From DATFXM01 sp035315885 (GTDB taxonomy: Bacteria > Acidobacteriota > Blastocatellia > UBA7656), in contig DATFXM010000175.1 in assembly GCA_035315885.1 (NCBI GenBank), forward strand, positions 1 to 13,146: a stretch of 13,146 nucleotides of DNA. The letters run 5' to 3'. Positions 1-5,784 of this stretch are shown one piece after another (position 1 is the first letter of the stretch; every line of letters begins with the position of its first letter). The notes beneath the pieces were generated by a model that was not told the origin of the DNA, searched no databases, and saw nothing but the letters and a program-made list of their open reading frames with translations. A program made the position numbers and the translations under genes.

Positions 1-138
1 CTCGATCTCAGCCAGGTAACTGCCACTCATCGCTTCGTACGCTTCCGCACTGTACCTAGCACGCGCGGAGGCGAGGATGCGCTCGAAACGCAACACATAC
101 TCTTGCGCTGCCTGGAGTTCAACGTCATTCTGAATCAT
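1..138 (-). CDS. Small hypothetical protein, N-terminal part (runs off the window)
   Basis: An ATG at 136-138 on the minus strand opens a frame that stays open to the window edge, giving 46 residues that begin MIQNDVELQAAQEYVLRFER. An AGGA Shine-Dalgarno lies nine bases upstream, which supports this start. The peptide is charged and probably helical, with regular hydrophobic spacing and no signal peptide. It resembles the short helical proteins often found beside HigA- or Xre-type antitoxin genes, but that is only an impression and the rest of the gene is missing. It follows the DUF11-HYR gene on the same strand after a 146-bp gap and so may have its own promoter. Function unknown. Confidence 0.6.
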   Translation of the reverse strand, partial: MIQNDVELQAAQEYVLRFERILASARARYSAEAYEAMSGSYLAEIE

Positions 139-225
139 GTTCAATTATCCTGACCCTTCCCTGACTGTTTCCTCCTCTCCGTCGTAGTCAATAACGCATG
201 ATTCCAGAGCGAGTGCTGATGCTGG

Positions 226-263
226 AAAAGAAAAACCGCAGCGTTAAAGGTCCGCACGGCGGT
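226..263 (-). terminator. Possible terminator after the DUF11-HYR gene
   Basis: Read on the minus strand, downstream of the TAA at 285-287, ACCGC and GCGGT arms (5 bp) with a 19-base loop are followed directly by a T-rich run (TTTTTCTTTT). The stem is short and the loop long, so this is a weak candidate resting mainly on the T-tract and its position. Confidence 0.28.
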
Positions 264-284
264 ATATTCATTGTTTCGCTTCGC

Positions 285-1364
285 TTAATTGACTGGAGCG
301 ACGCAATTTGCGCAAGCAGTGTTGTTGGTTATATCCCGATCAGTGATGGTGCACTTGAGAGTCCCGGGAGGCTTCTGCAACGACGCGGTGCCTCTCTTGG
401 CCGCAAAATCAACCTTGATCAGCACTCTGCGGTCACCCGAATAATGCTGGATGGTGAAGGTGGATCCCACTCCTGAAACCGTTCCTATGCCTGATGCCGA
501 CACCACTCCACCGCAGCAGAAGCGATACTCGCCAGTCGAGAGGTTGAACAGCACGACGTTGCCCGCATTGGAGTCATCCTGCAAGCAGCCGCTGAAGACC
601 GTCACACTGAAGCTGCAAGTAGCAGGGTTGCCCGCTGTATCGGTGGCGGTGCAGGTGACAGTCGTCGTTCCAGAGGAGAAAGTAGAGCCAGACAGGGGAG
701 TGCAGACCACGCTCATGAGGGAGCAGTTGTCCGACGCCTGCGGCGCCGGATAGGTCACAACTGTTCCAGTGGCTCCCGCGCCGCCCGACGTTACGGTGAT
801 GTTGGCCGGACAGGTGATCGAAGGTGGCGTCGTATCCACGGCGCTCATCACCGTCGCCGACGTGCTCGAGGTGTTGTTGCTCAGATTAGGGTCAGGGCCA
901 GTATGGCTGATCGTCGCCGTATTCGTAAGAATCGTTCCACACGCGACATTGGAACCCACGTCGAAGACGAATGTGAAGCTGAATGATTGACCCGGTTGGA
1001 TTACACCTGTCGTGCAAGTGATGGCTCCAGCAAGGCCGACTCCAGGAGTCGTGCAACTCCAAGCTGCATCATGTGTCTCCGAAACGAATGAAGTTCCCGG
1101 CGGCAGCGCATCGGTAAGCGTGGCTTGCTCTGAAGCCTGAGGGCCTGCTGGACTGGCTACTGTCACTGTATAAGTGATATTCGTTCCAGCGGTCACAGTT
1201 GCCGGGCCGCTCTTGGAGATAGTCAGATCGGCCGTTTGTGCCCGCGCGGTGGAGGCTAAGCCGAGGAAGAACATGGCGAAGAGCGTCACTAGCAATCCCA
1301 CTCCGCGGCAAGCGGCACGTGGACTCACAAGCTCCTGCTCCAAAGTCGAGCATATGGACTTCAT
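285..1364 (-). CDS. Secreted DUF11 / HYR-domain protein
   Basis: A 359-residue exported protein, probably cell-surface or extracellular. Residues 1-43 form a long signal peptide (hydrophobic core GVGLLVTLFAMFFLGLA, likely cleavage after ARA). Residues about 46-172 match a DUF11 beta-sandwich (ADLTISKSGPATVTAGTNIT at the start, LTNTATIS and DPNLSNN near the end). Residues about 177-258 are a HYR domain (DTTPPSITCPANITV opening, SDNCS, TDTAGNPATCSFSV ending), an Ig-like fold linked to adhesion. The last ~100 residues are Cys- and Gly-rich (EYRFCCGG, CANC) and unassigned. I chose the ATG at 1364 over an upstream in-frame GTG at 1412 because a purine-rich GAGAGGG lies just before it and the signal peptide starts properly there. 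The start overlaps the stop of the upstream phosphatase gene as ATGA, so translational coupling is possible. No catalytic motif is seen; role unknown. Confidence 0.85.
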   Translation of the reverse strand: MKSICSTLEQELVSPRAACRGVGLLVTLFAMFFLGLASTARAQTADLTISKSGPATVTAGTNITYTVTVASPAGPQASEQATLTDALPPGTSFVSETHDAAWSCTTPGVGLAGAITCTTGVIQPGQSFSFTFVFDVGSNVACGTILTNTATISHTGPDPNLSNNTSSTSATVMSAVDTTPPSITCPANITVTSGGAGATGTVVTYPAPQASDNCSLMSVVCTPLSGSTFSSGTTTVTCTATDTAGNPATCSFSVTVFSGCLQDDSNAGNVVLFNLSTGEYRFCCGGVVSASGIGTVSGVGSTFTIQHYSGDRRVLIKVDFAAKRGTASLQKPPGTLKCTITDRDITNNTACANCVAPVN

Positions 1365-2826
1365 GGCTTTTTCCCTCTCTTTATTCGAGCAGCGGTCGGA
1401 GGTCTCGGGCATACCTGCTTACCGTCAACACATGCCGAGAGAAACTCTGTAGCGACAACTCGCCTAACGATCTCGTTGAAATCACGTAGTGGCATCACAC
1501 ACACGGGATGATATCTGCCGTTCATCCCGTAGCAGCCGACCGTCAGGCGAAGTGCATCATTCTGCGCGGCGCGGATTTGCGCCGGATTCTGAGTGACATA
1601 GACTGCACGGACATAATCGGTGCCAGCAATCCGGCGCAACTCGAAAACGAGAGCGCCTCCTGGTAAGGCGTCTTGAGCTGGCAGCGCGGGCGGAACGAAC
1701 TTCCATCTGAGCCCCAGCAACGACCCGACAGTGGCGAGATTCGTGTCATGACCGACGAGTCCGACGAATTTGTATTCGAGAGGCGCACGCTGGCAGCCTG
1801 CAGTTTGACGATTGAGTGTTGCCTGAATTTCGCGAACCAGGTTCGAGCCTTCAATTTGCGCCACATAACGTTCGCGCAGGGTCTTCCCAAAGTAAAACTC
1901 ATGCAACTCGAGCATCTTGCTCAGGTGTGCCTTCGCCAACGGATTAGGAGGCGCGACTCGCCCCCAGCCGACTTGGCGCTCTGGCATGCTATTGGCGTAT
2001 TCAAGTAGAAAAACCTCAGTGGCTGTCGACGCATAGGAGAACTTACCCTCCCAGCGGAGGGGCGACGAGCACTTCTCGTCATACACTGAACACGGCTTCG
2101 CTGAATCGGGTATCGAATCGATTGTCGTACAGCCGCGCCCGGAGCACGCAAGCACCTCGCGAAGCTGTGCTATCGCCTCGGCGTGATCGGCGCCCGCCCA
2201 CCAGGCTTTGGCATGATTGTTAATGTCATCGGCTCGGCTTTGGAGCTTCCCTATGTCAGGCTTGCCGCACCCCATTTTGAACGGATGAAAGAGTGGATCG
2301 GCCTTCGCACCGAGAGGAAGCGAAGCAATGCGCAAGTCGATTTGTTGACCAAAGCCAGCCTTGAGCGCTTCGGCAGTTTCTCGTGTTCGCGCGTCTACGT
2401 CCGCCCACAGAAAAACGTTGAAGCCACTTGGCCAATTGCCTGGGCTCTTGTAATAGGTAGCGTAATAGCCGCCGAGCGCAGTGAGGGCTTTCTTGCCATG
2501 ATCTGTGAGGTGCCCCCAGTCCTTTTCACTGATGCCCCATTGAGCTTCTGTTGGCCACGGCTCGCCAGAGTGCTTTCGGAGTCATCGTTCAGGTCTTTAA
2601 GTGGCGCGCGCACGCCGTGCCGAAAGAGCGCGACGACACGCAGCAGCTCGCCTTCCGATTGGGTGGCCCGCGGCTTGGCCTTCAAAGCGTTCCCGACAGC
2701 CTTGCCCGATGCAGTGTTCACTGGGACGGGCGTGGCAGCCCGCTGCGCCGGGGTGCGGCCAGCGGCAAGCATCAAGAACAGACAGGCAACCAATGCGGCT
2801 GGGAACCGGCTGATGTTGCGGATCAT
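1361..2826 (-). pseudogene. Histidine acid phosphatase (AppA/phytase-like), frameshifted
   Basis: Two frames together encode one periplasmic phosphomonoesterase of the histidine acid phosphatase family. The first frame, from the ATG at 2826, gives a signal peptide (core AALVACLFLMLAAG) and the catalytic RHGVRAP motif (His70 nucleophile, Arg69, Arg73). The second runs from about 2569 to the TGA at 1361-1363 and carries SGEPWPTEAQWG, WADVDARTRETAEALKAG, PLFHPF and the proton-donor motif GHDTNLATV (HD codons at 1745-1750). The reading shifts at 2570-2577: restoring one base before AC would give a Tyr codon and about 488 residues, near the length of full family members. HDTN and RHGVRAP resemble E. 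coli AppA phytase and glucose-1-phosphatase, but substrate cannot be told. Everything after the shift is well conserved, so this is either a very recent inactivation or a sequencing error. Unrepaired, the first frame yields a short useless protein lacking the HD motif. Confidence 0.88.
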
Positions 2827-2838
2827 CTTGTTCACGTT

Positions 2839-2859
2839 CGAAGGCTTTTGTTGCCTTCG
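2839..2859 (-). promoter_or_regulatory. Stem-loop in the phosphatase leader
   Basis: A perfect 7-bp inverted repeat (CGAAGGC / GCCTTCG) with a 7-base loop lies between the predicted promoter and the phosphatase start. It ends 12 bases before the ATG at 2826 and 3 bases before an in-frame GTG at 2835. No Shine-Dalgarno is visible, so the hairpin could affect ribosome access. That effect is inferred. Confidence 0.4.
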
Positions 2860-2882
2860 GTAGACGGCCCAGACCGCCTCGC

Positions 2883-2911
2883 ACGATATGCGTTGCGGTT
2901 GCTCTTGTCAA
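2883..2911 (-). promoter_or_regulatory. Sigma-70-type promoter for the phosphatase gene
   Basis: On the minus strand a perfect -35 TTGACA (2906-2911) is followed after 17 bases by TATCGT (2883-2888, four of six matches to TATAAT). This predicts transcription from about 2876 and a leader of about 50 bases to the ATG at 2826. Position and spacing fit well; not experimentally shown. Confidence 0.55.
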
Positions 2912-3045
2912 GTCAGGTCAATCGCTGCTTCTTCTGAGCGGTAAGTACCATGATGTCCAAACGATAGCTCGAACGAGTGGACCCTCGAGGGATTCTTATA
3001 TCGCAGTGCGTCATCAATCCAAGTTGAGTGGTAAAGCCGCGCAAT

Positions 3046-3064
3046 TGCGTGGTATAAACACGCA
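3046..3064 (+). promoter_or_regulatory. Inverted repeat around a -10-like box before the wHTH-nucleotidyltransferase gene
   Basis: TGCGTG and CACGCA form a perfect 6-bp inverted repeat around the 7-base loop GTATAAA, whose TATAAA (3053-3058) is a good -10 match. The ATG at 3066 lies 7 bases after this box, so initiation would fall at or next to the start codon, and no Shine-Dalgarno is present; both fit a leaderless mRNA. No good -35 is seen at 17 bp (TTGAGT at 3024-3029 is 23 bp away). A repeat covering a -10 is a plausible operator for the wHTH protein encoded next to it. Confidence 0.4.
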
Positions 3065-3065
3065 T

Positions 3066-3653
3066 ATGAACACGCTGGCCGAACTGCTCTCTTCGCGAGT
3101 GAAGGCGGAAGTCTTCCGTTTGCTGTTCGGTGCGGCTGACGGAGAGCTGCACGTTCGGGAGATCGAACGCCGGTCCGGATTGGCAGATGCTACAGTCCGG
3201 CAAGAGCTCAAGCGACTCACCCGACTCGGAATTGTCGAGCCGCGGCGAGACGGGAACCGGACTTATTACCACGCCAATACCGAGCACCCGCTCTATCCGG
3301 ATATTCGTAACATAGTCCTCAAGACCAGCGGCTTGGCAGACGTGTTGCGAGAAGCACTTACTCTTCCCGGAATTCGGTTGGCTTTCGTATTCGGTTCGCT
3401 GGCCCGCAGTAACGGCAAAGCGCGCAGCGACGTGGACTTGATGGTGATAGGGACAATCAGTTTGCGGCAGCTCGGCAAACTGCTGTCGGGCGTTGCCACG
3501 AAGCTGGGCCGCGAGATCAATCCTCACGTCCTGACTCCTGAGGAGTTCTTGAAACGCAGGAAGACTCGCGAGCATTTCATCACCACAGTGCTTAGCGAGC
3601 CGCGATTGTTCGTGATTGGAAGCGAAGATGAGCTTAAAGCAATGGGCCGATAA
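3066..3653 (+). CDS. Winged-HTH / MNT-type nucleotidyltransferase (antitoxin-like)
   Basis: A 195-residue cytoplasmic protein with two parts. Residues about 8-72 form an ArsR-like winged helix (VREIERRSGLADATVRQELK recognition region, then LGIVEPRRDGNRTYYHAN as the wing). Residues about 95-185 are a minimal nucleotidyltransferase domain with the metal-binding signature G110-S111-x10-D122-V-D124, so the active site looks intact. MNT proteins of HEPN-MNT pairs AMPylate or otherwise neutralise the HEPN partner; that is family knowledge. Here the partner begins 26 bp inside the 3' end of this gene, which is the usual co-translated arrangement. The frame extends upstream to about 3006, but the family starts at MNTLAELLSSRVKAEVFRLL, so I use 3066. 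The wing suggests it represses its own operon, possibly through the inverted repeat at 3046-3064. It appears complete, although its partner is broken. Confidence 0.8.
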   Translation: MNTLAELLSSRVKAEVFRLLFGAADGELHVREIERRSGLADATVRQELKRLTRLGIVEPRRDGNRTYYHANTEHPLYPDIRNIVLKTSGLADVLREALTLPGIRLAFVFGSLARSNGKARSDVDLMVIGTISLRQLGKLLSGVATKLGREINPHVLTPEEFLKRRKTREHFITTVLSEPRLFVIGSEDELKAMGR

Positions 3654-4080
3654 CGGCTGGCTGCGTCCCCACAAGACAAGTCCGAAAGAGGTCGCGGGGC
3701 TGCTTTCGATCGTTGAACGCGATCTAGCTGATGCGGAAGGCGAGATATCTGCCGACTGGCGTTTCGGCATAGCCTACAATGCTGCCCTGAAGCTGTGCAC
3801 CATACTGCTTCATGCATCAGGTTACCGACCCGAGCGAGCTTTGCAACACTACTGAACGATTGCGGCCCTGCCCTTGATTCTGGGCGATGAGAGAAAGGAT
3901 GACGCTGATTATCTCGAGACTTGTCGGACTAAGCGGAATACGGCTGAGTACGAGATGGCGGGAGTTGCCACTGAACAGGACGCCTCCGAACTCGTGGACT
4001 TTGTGAAGGAACTTCGTGAGGATGTGCTCGATTGGCTGAAGAACCGTCATCCTGAACTAAGTCACAAAAACCCGGCGTGA
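3628..4080 (+). pseudogene. HEPN-domain protein (toxin-like partner), interrupted by in-frame TGA
   Basis: The ATG at 3628 has GGAAG upstream and lies inside the end of the nucleotidyltransferase gene. The frame opens with DNGWLRPHKTSPKEVAGLLS and continues through DWRFGIAYNAALKL and GYRPERALQHY, typical of a helical HEPN protein. A TGA follows at 3853-3855, and the same frame then carries on for 74 conserved-looking codons (TIAALPLILGDERKDD, CRTKRNTAEYE, LVDFVKELREDVLDWLKNRH) to the TGA at 4078-4080. Relatives usually have Arg after the His-Tyr, so a CGA-to-TGA change explains it without a frameshift. The HEPN motif region is R-N-x3-Y rather than Rx4-6H, so RNase activity is uncertain even in an intact copy. 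As written the product is 75 residues and lacks the motif helix. Alternatives are TGA readthrough or a base-call error. Confidence 0.78.
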
Positions 4081-4084
4081 CCTC

Positions 4085-4252
4085 GTGACGGTCAACGTTG
4101 GGACCATACGTCAGATCTGCACAAAGCGTGTCGAACACTATCTTCCCGACTGCCTGGGTAAATTCAAGGACTTCGAAGCCCTTGACGACCGCATCTGTCA
4201 TGATTGCAACAACAGGATGGGCAGAGAGTTAGAAGACCAATTTTGCTATTGA
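4085..4252 (+). pseudogene. HNH endonuclease (HNH_5-like) fragment
   Basis: A GTG four bases after the HEPN stop opens a 55-codon frame. Residues 13-54 match the core of HNH_5-type nucleases: VEHYLPDCLGKF, then ALDDRICHDCNNRMG and LEDQFC. The Glu-His pair (17-18) and the second zinc knuckle CHDCNN (38-43) are visible, but the first CxxC knuckle that should precede them is missing, as is everything after QFC, where relatives continue for over 100 residues. Both ends are therefore lost. Similarity stops at about 4246, where an unrelated fragment on the other strand begins. A functional product is unlikely. Confidence 0.6.
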
Positions 4253-4441
4253 GGCCGGGTTTTTCTTTTATGAGCGAAGCGGCGCGCGCGTTGCGATTGA
4301 GCAGATAGCTGGAAAGCTGCGGGCTGATGAAGTGCCGGCCCTCGTGCGCGGCGCGAACGCTCTGGATAATATCGGTCACGACGCTGTCTTTAACCACATT
4401 ACCTTTCGCGCCCGCGTCTATGCTTCGTTGAATAGACTTCG
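4248..4441 (-). pseudogene. LuxR/NarL-type response regulator fragment (end of receiver domain and linker)
   Basis: The minus-strand frame reads KSIQRSIDAGAKGNVVKDS, then VVTDIIQSVRAAHEGRHFIS, PQLSSYLLNRNARAASLIKE and KPGLN. This is the last beta strand and helix of a NarL-family receiver domain (AGAKGxVxKDS contains the conserved Lys) plus the linker, as in regulators with a C-terminal LuxR HTH. The N-terminal ~80 residues with the phosphoacceptor Asp and the whole HTH (normally LTPxERxVL next) are absent. Similarity ends exactly where the HNH fragment ends on the opposite strand, and the other end lies just past the stop of the 205-residue protein gene. It is an internal relic with no plausible start, stop or function. 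Confidence 0.6.
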
Positions 4442-4457
4442 TCTTGTGCTTGGTCCG

Positions 4458-5075
4458 TCACCTGGGACAGTTGCAAGGCTGCTTTGATGTTCTGACTCGA
4501 GTCGACTGCACTGTTCGAGCGGTTGTGTGAACGTGTGACCCTGACGTGTGGGAACTCCCTGACCGATGGGAACTAAGGTGTGTCGACGACGAATCGCATG
4601 GAAGATTGCGTCGCCAGGCCACCTGACGAGCTCCATACTGGTTACTCAACGCACCCGCGCCCGCAAATCCGTAAGATCGCTCCCAGGCGTCCAGATCGTT
4701 CCGCACCACTTGCCAGTCTCCCTTTGCGCGCAAACCAAGATCATACTGGCGCATCATGCATTCGATTTTTCGCGCTCTCAAGATTACTTCACGAGCGTTG
4801 TCCGGATCTGAGCCGTTGTGTTCGTAGTCGTGTTTGAGCCGGTCCGTCGCCTTCTCGAAACTGTGCACATACGAGTTTATCTCGTCCTCAGTTCTCGAAC
4901 CATTCAGTGAGCTGTGGTCTAAAGCGTGGTCAAGGGAACTTCGGAATCGATCGGCGTTGTCTTCCAATCGTTTCAGAAGGTGGCGAATGTCCTGGTCAGA
5001 TTGCGCATTTGCCTCAATTGCGGTGAAGAAGAAAACAAAACCAAACACACCTATCACTACCAGCTTTTTGCTCAT
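4458..5075 (-). CDS. Small secreted helical protein of unknown function
   Basis: A 205-residue exported protein. The ATG at 5075 is set by a strong Shine-Dalgarno (GAGGAGGT, five bases upstream) and begins a signal peptide (MSKKLVVIGVFGFVFFFTAI, cleavage likely after ANA). The mature part has about 120 charged residues, probably helical (DIRHLLKRLEDNADRFRSSL, then TEDEINSYVHSFEKATDRLK, then DWQVVRNDLDAWERSYGF). This resembles a family of small secreted proteins I recall from Acidobacteriota, with no known role. From about residue 150 the sequence changes to a Ser/Thr/His/Arg-rich tail (SSTHLSSHRSGSSHTSGSHV) unlike the helical part. The tail may be natural low complexity or a frameshifted end; alternative frames gave no clear homologue. 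No enzyme motif is visible. Confidence 0.72.
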   Translation of the reverse strand: MSKKLVVIGVFGFVFFFTAIEANAQSDQDIRHLLKRLEDNADRFRSSLDHALDHSSLNGSRTEDEINSYVHSFEKATDRLKHDYEHNGSDPDNAREVILRARKIECMMRQYDLGLRAKGDWQVVRNDLDAWERSYGFAGAGALSNQYGARQVAWRRNLPCDSSSTHLSSHRSGSSHTSGSHVHTTARTVQSTRVRTSKQPCNCPR

Positions 5076-5123
5076 AACTACCTCCTCAGTGCAAGCTCCG
5101 CCACATTGTAGAAGTCTCTGAAT

Positions 5124-5151
5124 TAAGTAGGACCCGACGCGAGACTGACAA
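5124..5151 (-). promoter_or_regulatory. Possible promoter of the secreted helical protein
   Basis: On the minus strand TTGTCA (5146-5151, five of six to consensus) is followed after 16 bases by TACTTA (5124-5129). A second -10-like box, TACAAT (5105-5110), lies nearer the gene but has no good -35. Either would give a leader of about 25-45 bases. Confidence 0.3.
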
Positions 5152-5312
5152 GAGAGAGTCTCCTGGCCGGTGAATAACTCCCTGGTGGCAAGAGTGAATT
5201 TTCCACGACACCGATCTGATGTCGGTTTGTTGGGCATGAGCCGCAAACCTGAGTCCAACAAAGTTGTGACTCTATTCCACGCTAGTCTACACGTTTCAAA
5301 TTCCCCAGGAAA

Positions 5313-5360
5313 GTCGTTGTCTTTGTCGACAGTCGTTGTCTTTGTCGTTGTCCTTGTCTT
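5313..5360. repeat. Short GTCGTTGTCTTT-type tandem repeat
   Basis: The 16-mer GTCGTTGTCTTTGTCG occurs exactly twice (5313-5328 and 5332-5347), and shorter units (GTTGTCCTTGTCTT) follow. On the other strand it reads as repeated GACAA/AACGAC units. It lies just upstream of the truncated integrase and may be a slippage-prone satellite. Confidence 0.6.
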
Positions 5361-5373
5361 CCGAGTTGGCTGA

Positions 5374-5607
5374 CGCTTAGCTTCGAACTTCAGGTTTCAC
5401 GATCTACGTCACACCGCGGCAACCAGGCTTGCCGATGCAGGTACTGATGCCTTCACTATCGCGGCGATCCTGGGGCACAGTACGATCCAGATGTCGGCGC
5501 GTTATACCCACGCGACCGACGAAAGAAAACGACGTGCTGTTGAGAGAATGTCAGGGAGCCAAAATCCCGGTCACATTACGGTCACACAAATCGAGGCAGC
5601 CGGTTAA
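5374..5607 (+). pseudogene. Tyrosine recombinase (phage-type integrase), C-terminal remnant
   Basis: The frame from the TGA at 5371-5373 to the TAA at 5605-5607 encodes 77 residues. It contains FRFHDLRHTAATRLADAG, AFTIAAILGHSTIQM and SARYTHATDERKRRAVE. This is the end of the catalytic domain of a tyrosine recombinase: box II H-x-x-R (HDLR), the later His (LGHS) and the nucleophilic Tyr (RYTH) are all present. The N-terminal core-binding domain and the first catalytic Arg are absent, and there is no start codon with a ribosome site, so it cannot recombine DNA. It reads towards and ends 26 bp from the 3' end of tRNA-Asn, a classic integration target. I take it as the leftover of an integrated element lying to the left. 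Confidence 0.82.
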
Positions 5608-5614
5608 GGCTGCC
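5595..5614 (-). terminator. Hairpin downstream of tRNA-Asn
   Basis: A perfect 7-bp stem (GGCAGCC / GGCTGCC) with a 6-base loop lies 19 bases beyond the tRNA 3' end. On the minus strand it is followed by TCGATTTGTG, a weak T-tract. It also contains the integrase remnant's stop codon in its loop. It is a plausible tRNA terminator, not a strong one. Confidence 0.42.
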
Positions 5615-5633
5615 CCGAAGTGTTTGAATAACT

Positions 5634-5708
5634 TGGCTCCTGAGGTAGGACTCGAACCTACAACCCTCCGGTTAACAGCCGGATGCTCTGCCATTGAGCT
5701 ACTCAGGA
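5634..5708 (-). tRNA. tRNA-Asn (anticodon GTT), CCA encoded
   Basis: The minus strand folds as a full cloverleaf. The acceptor is TCCTGAG/CTCAGGA (perfect 7 bp), the D stem GCTC/GAGC with loop AATGGCA, the anticodon stem TCCGG/CCGGA with loop CTGTTAA (anticodon GTT, Asn), the variable loop GGGTT, and the T stem GTAGG/CCTAC with loop TTCGAGT. The discriminator is G at 5637, and CCA follows in the DNA (5634-5636). All stems are fully paired, so the gene looks functional. Its 3' end faces the integrase remnant. Confidence 0.97.
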
Positions 5709-5736
5709 ACGATCGCCGCCCGGCGAAAGAACCGTA

Positions 5737-5766
5737 ACAGTAGCAAACACTTTTTGAAGGTGTCAA
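5737..5766 (-). promoter_or_regulatory. Promoter of tRNA-Asn
   Basis: On the minus strand a perfect TTGACA (5761-5766) is followed after 18 bases by TACTGT (5737-5742), which has a TGC extended -10 element in front. Transcription would begin near 5730, about 20 bases before the tRNA 5' end at 5708. Confidence 0.6.
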
Positions 5767-5784
5767 CCGGTGTGCATTTGCGAC

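Larger units (their letters stand above)
5076..5373. other. Non-coding spacer between the secreted-protein gene and the integrase remnant
   Basis: I see no credible gene here. It holds a possible promoter for the secreted protein, the 6-bp inverted repeat GAGACT/AGTCTC (5141-5162), a hairpin GAGTCCAAC-aaa-GTTG(T)GACTC (5251-5272, one bulge, no T-tract), and a short tandem repeat at 5313-5360. The missing front part of the integrase gene would have lain here, but no remnant of it is recognisable. Confidence 0.5.

Noticed and set aside
198..476. 92-codon plus-strand frame at the left end
   Set aside because: It overlaps the end of the DUF11-HYR gene in antisense, has no ribosome site and no recognisable motif.
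2913..3770. Long 285-codon minus-strand frame opposite the wHTH-nucleotidyltransferase gene
   Set aside because: It shows no family features and mirrors the codon pattern of the clearly recognisable plus-strand gene.
4085..4252. Complete small HNH nuclease coupled to the HEPN gene as a third toxin-system component
   Set aside because: The first CxxC zinc knuckle and the whole C-terminal part are missing, so it is better explained as a fragment.
5634..5708. Search for a second copy of the tRNA-Asn 3' end as the far attachment site
   Set aside because: By eye I found only an 8-base match (ACTCGAAC near 6822), too short to be an attachment repeat and on the wrong side.
5429..5737. Open frame across tRNA-Asn giving EVGLEPTTLRLTAGCSAIEL
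   Set aside because: This is the well-known spurious translation of the antisense strand of a tRNA; the cloverleaf explains the bases.
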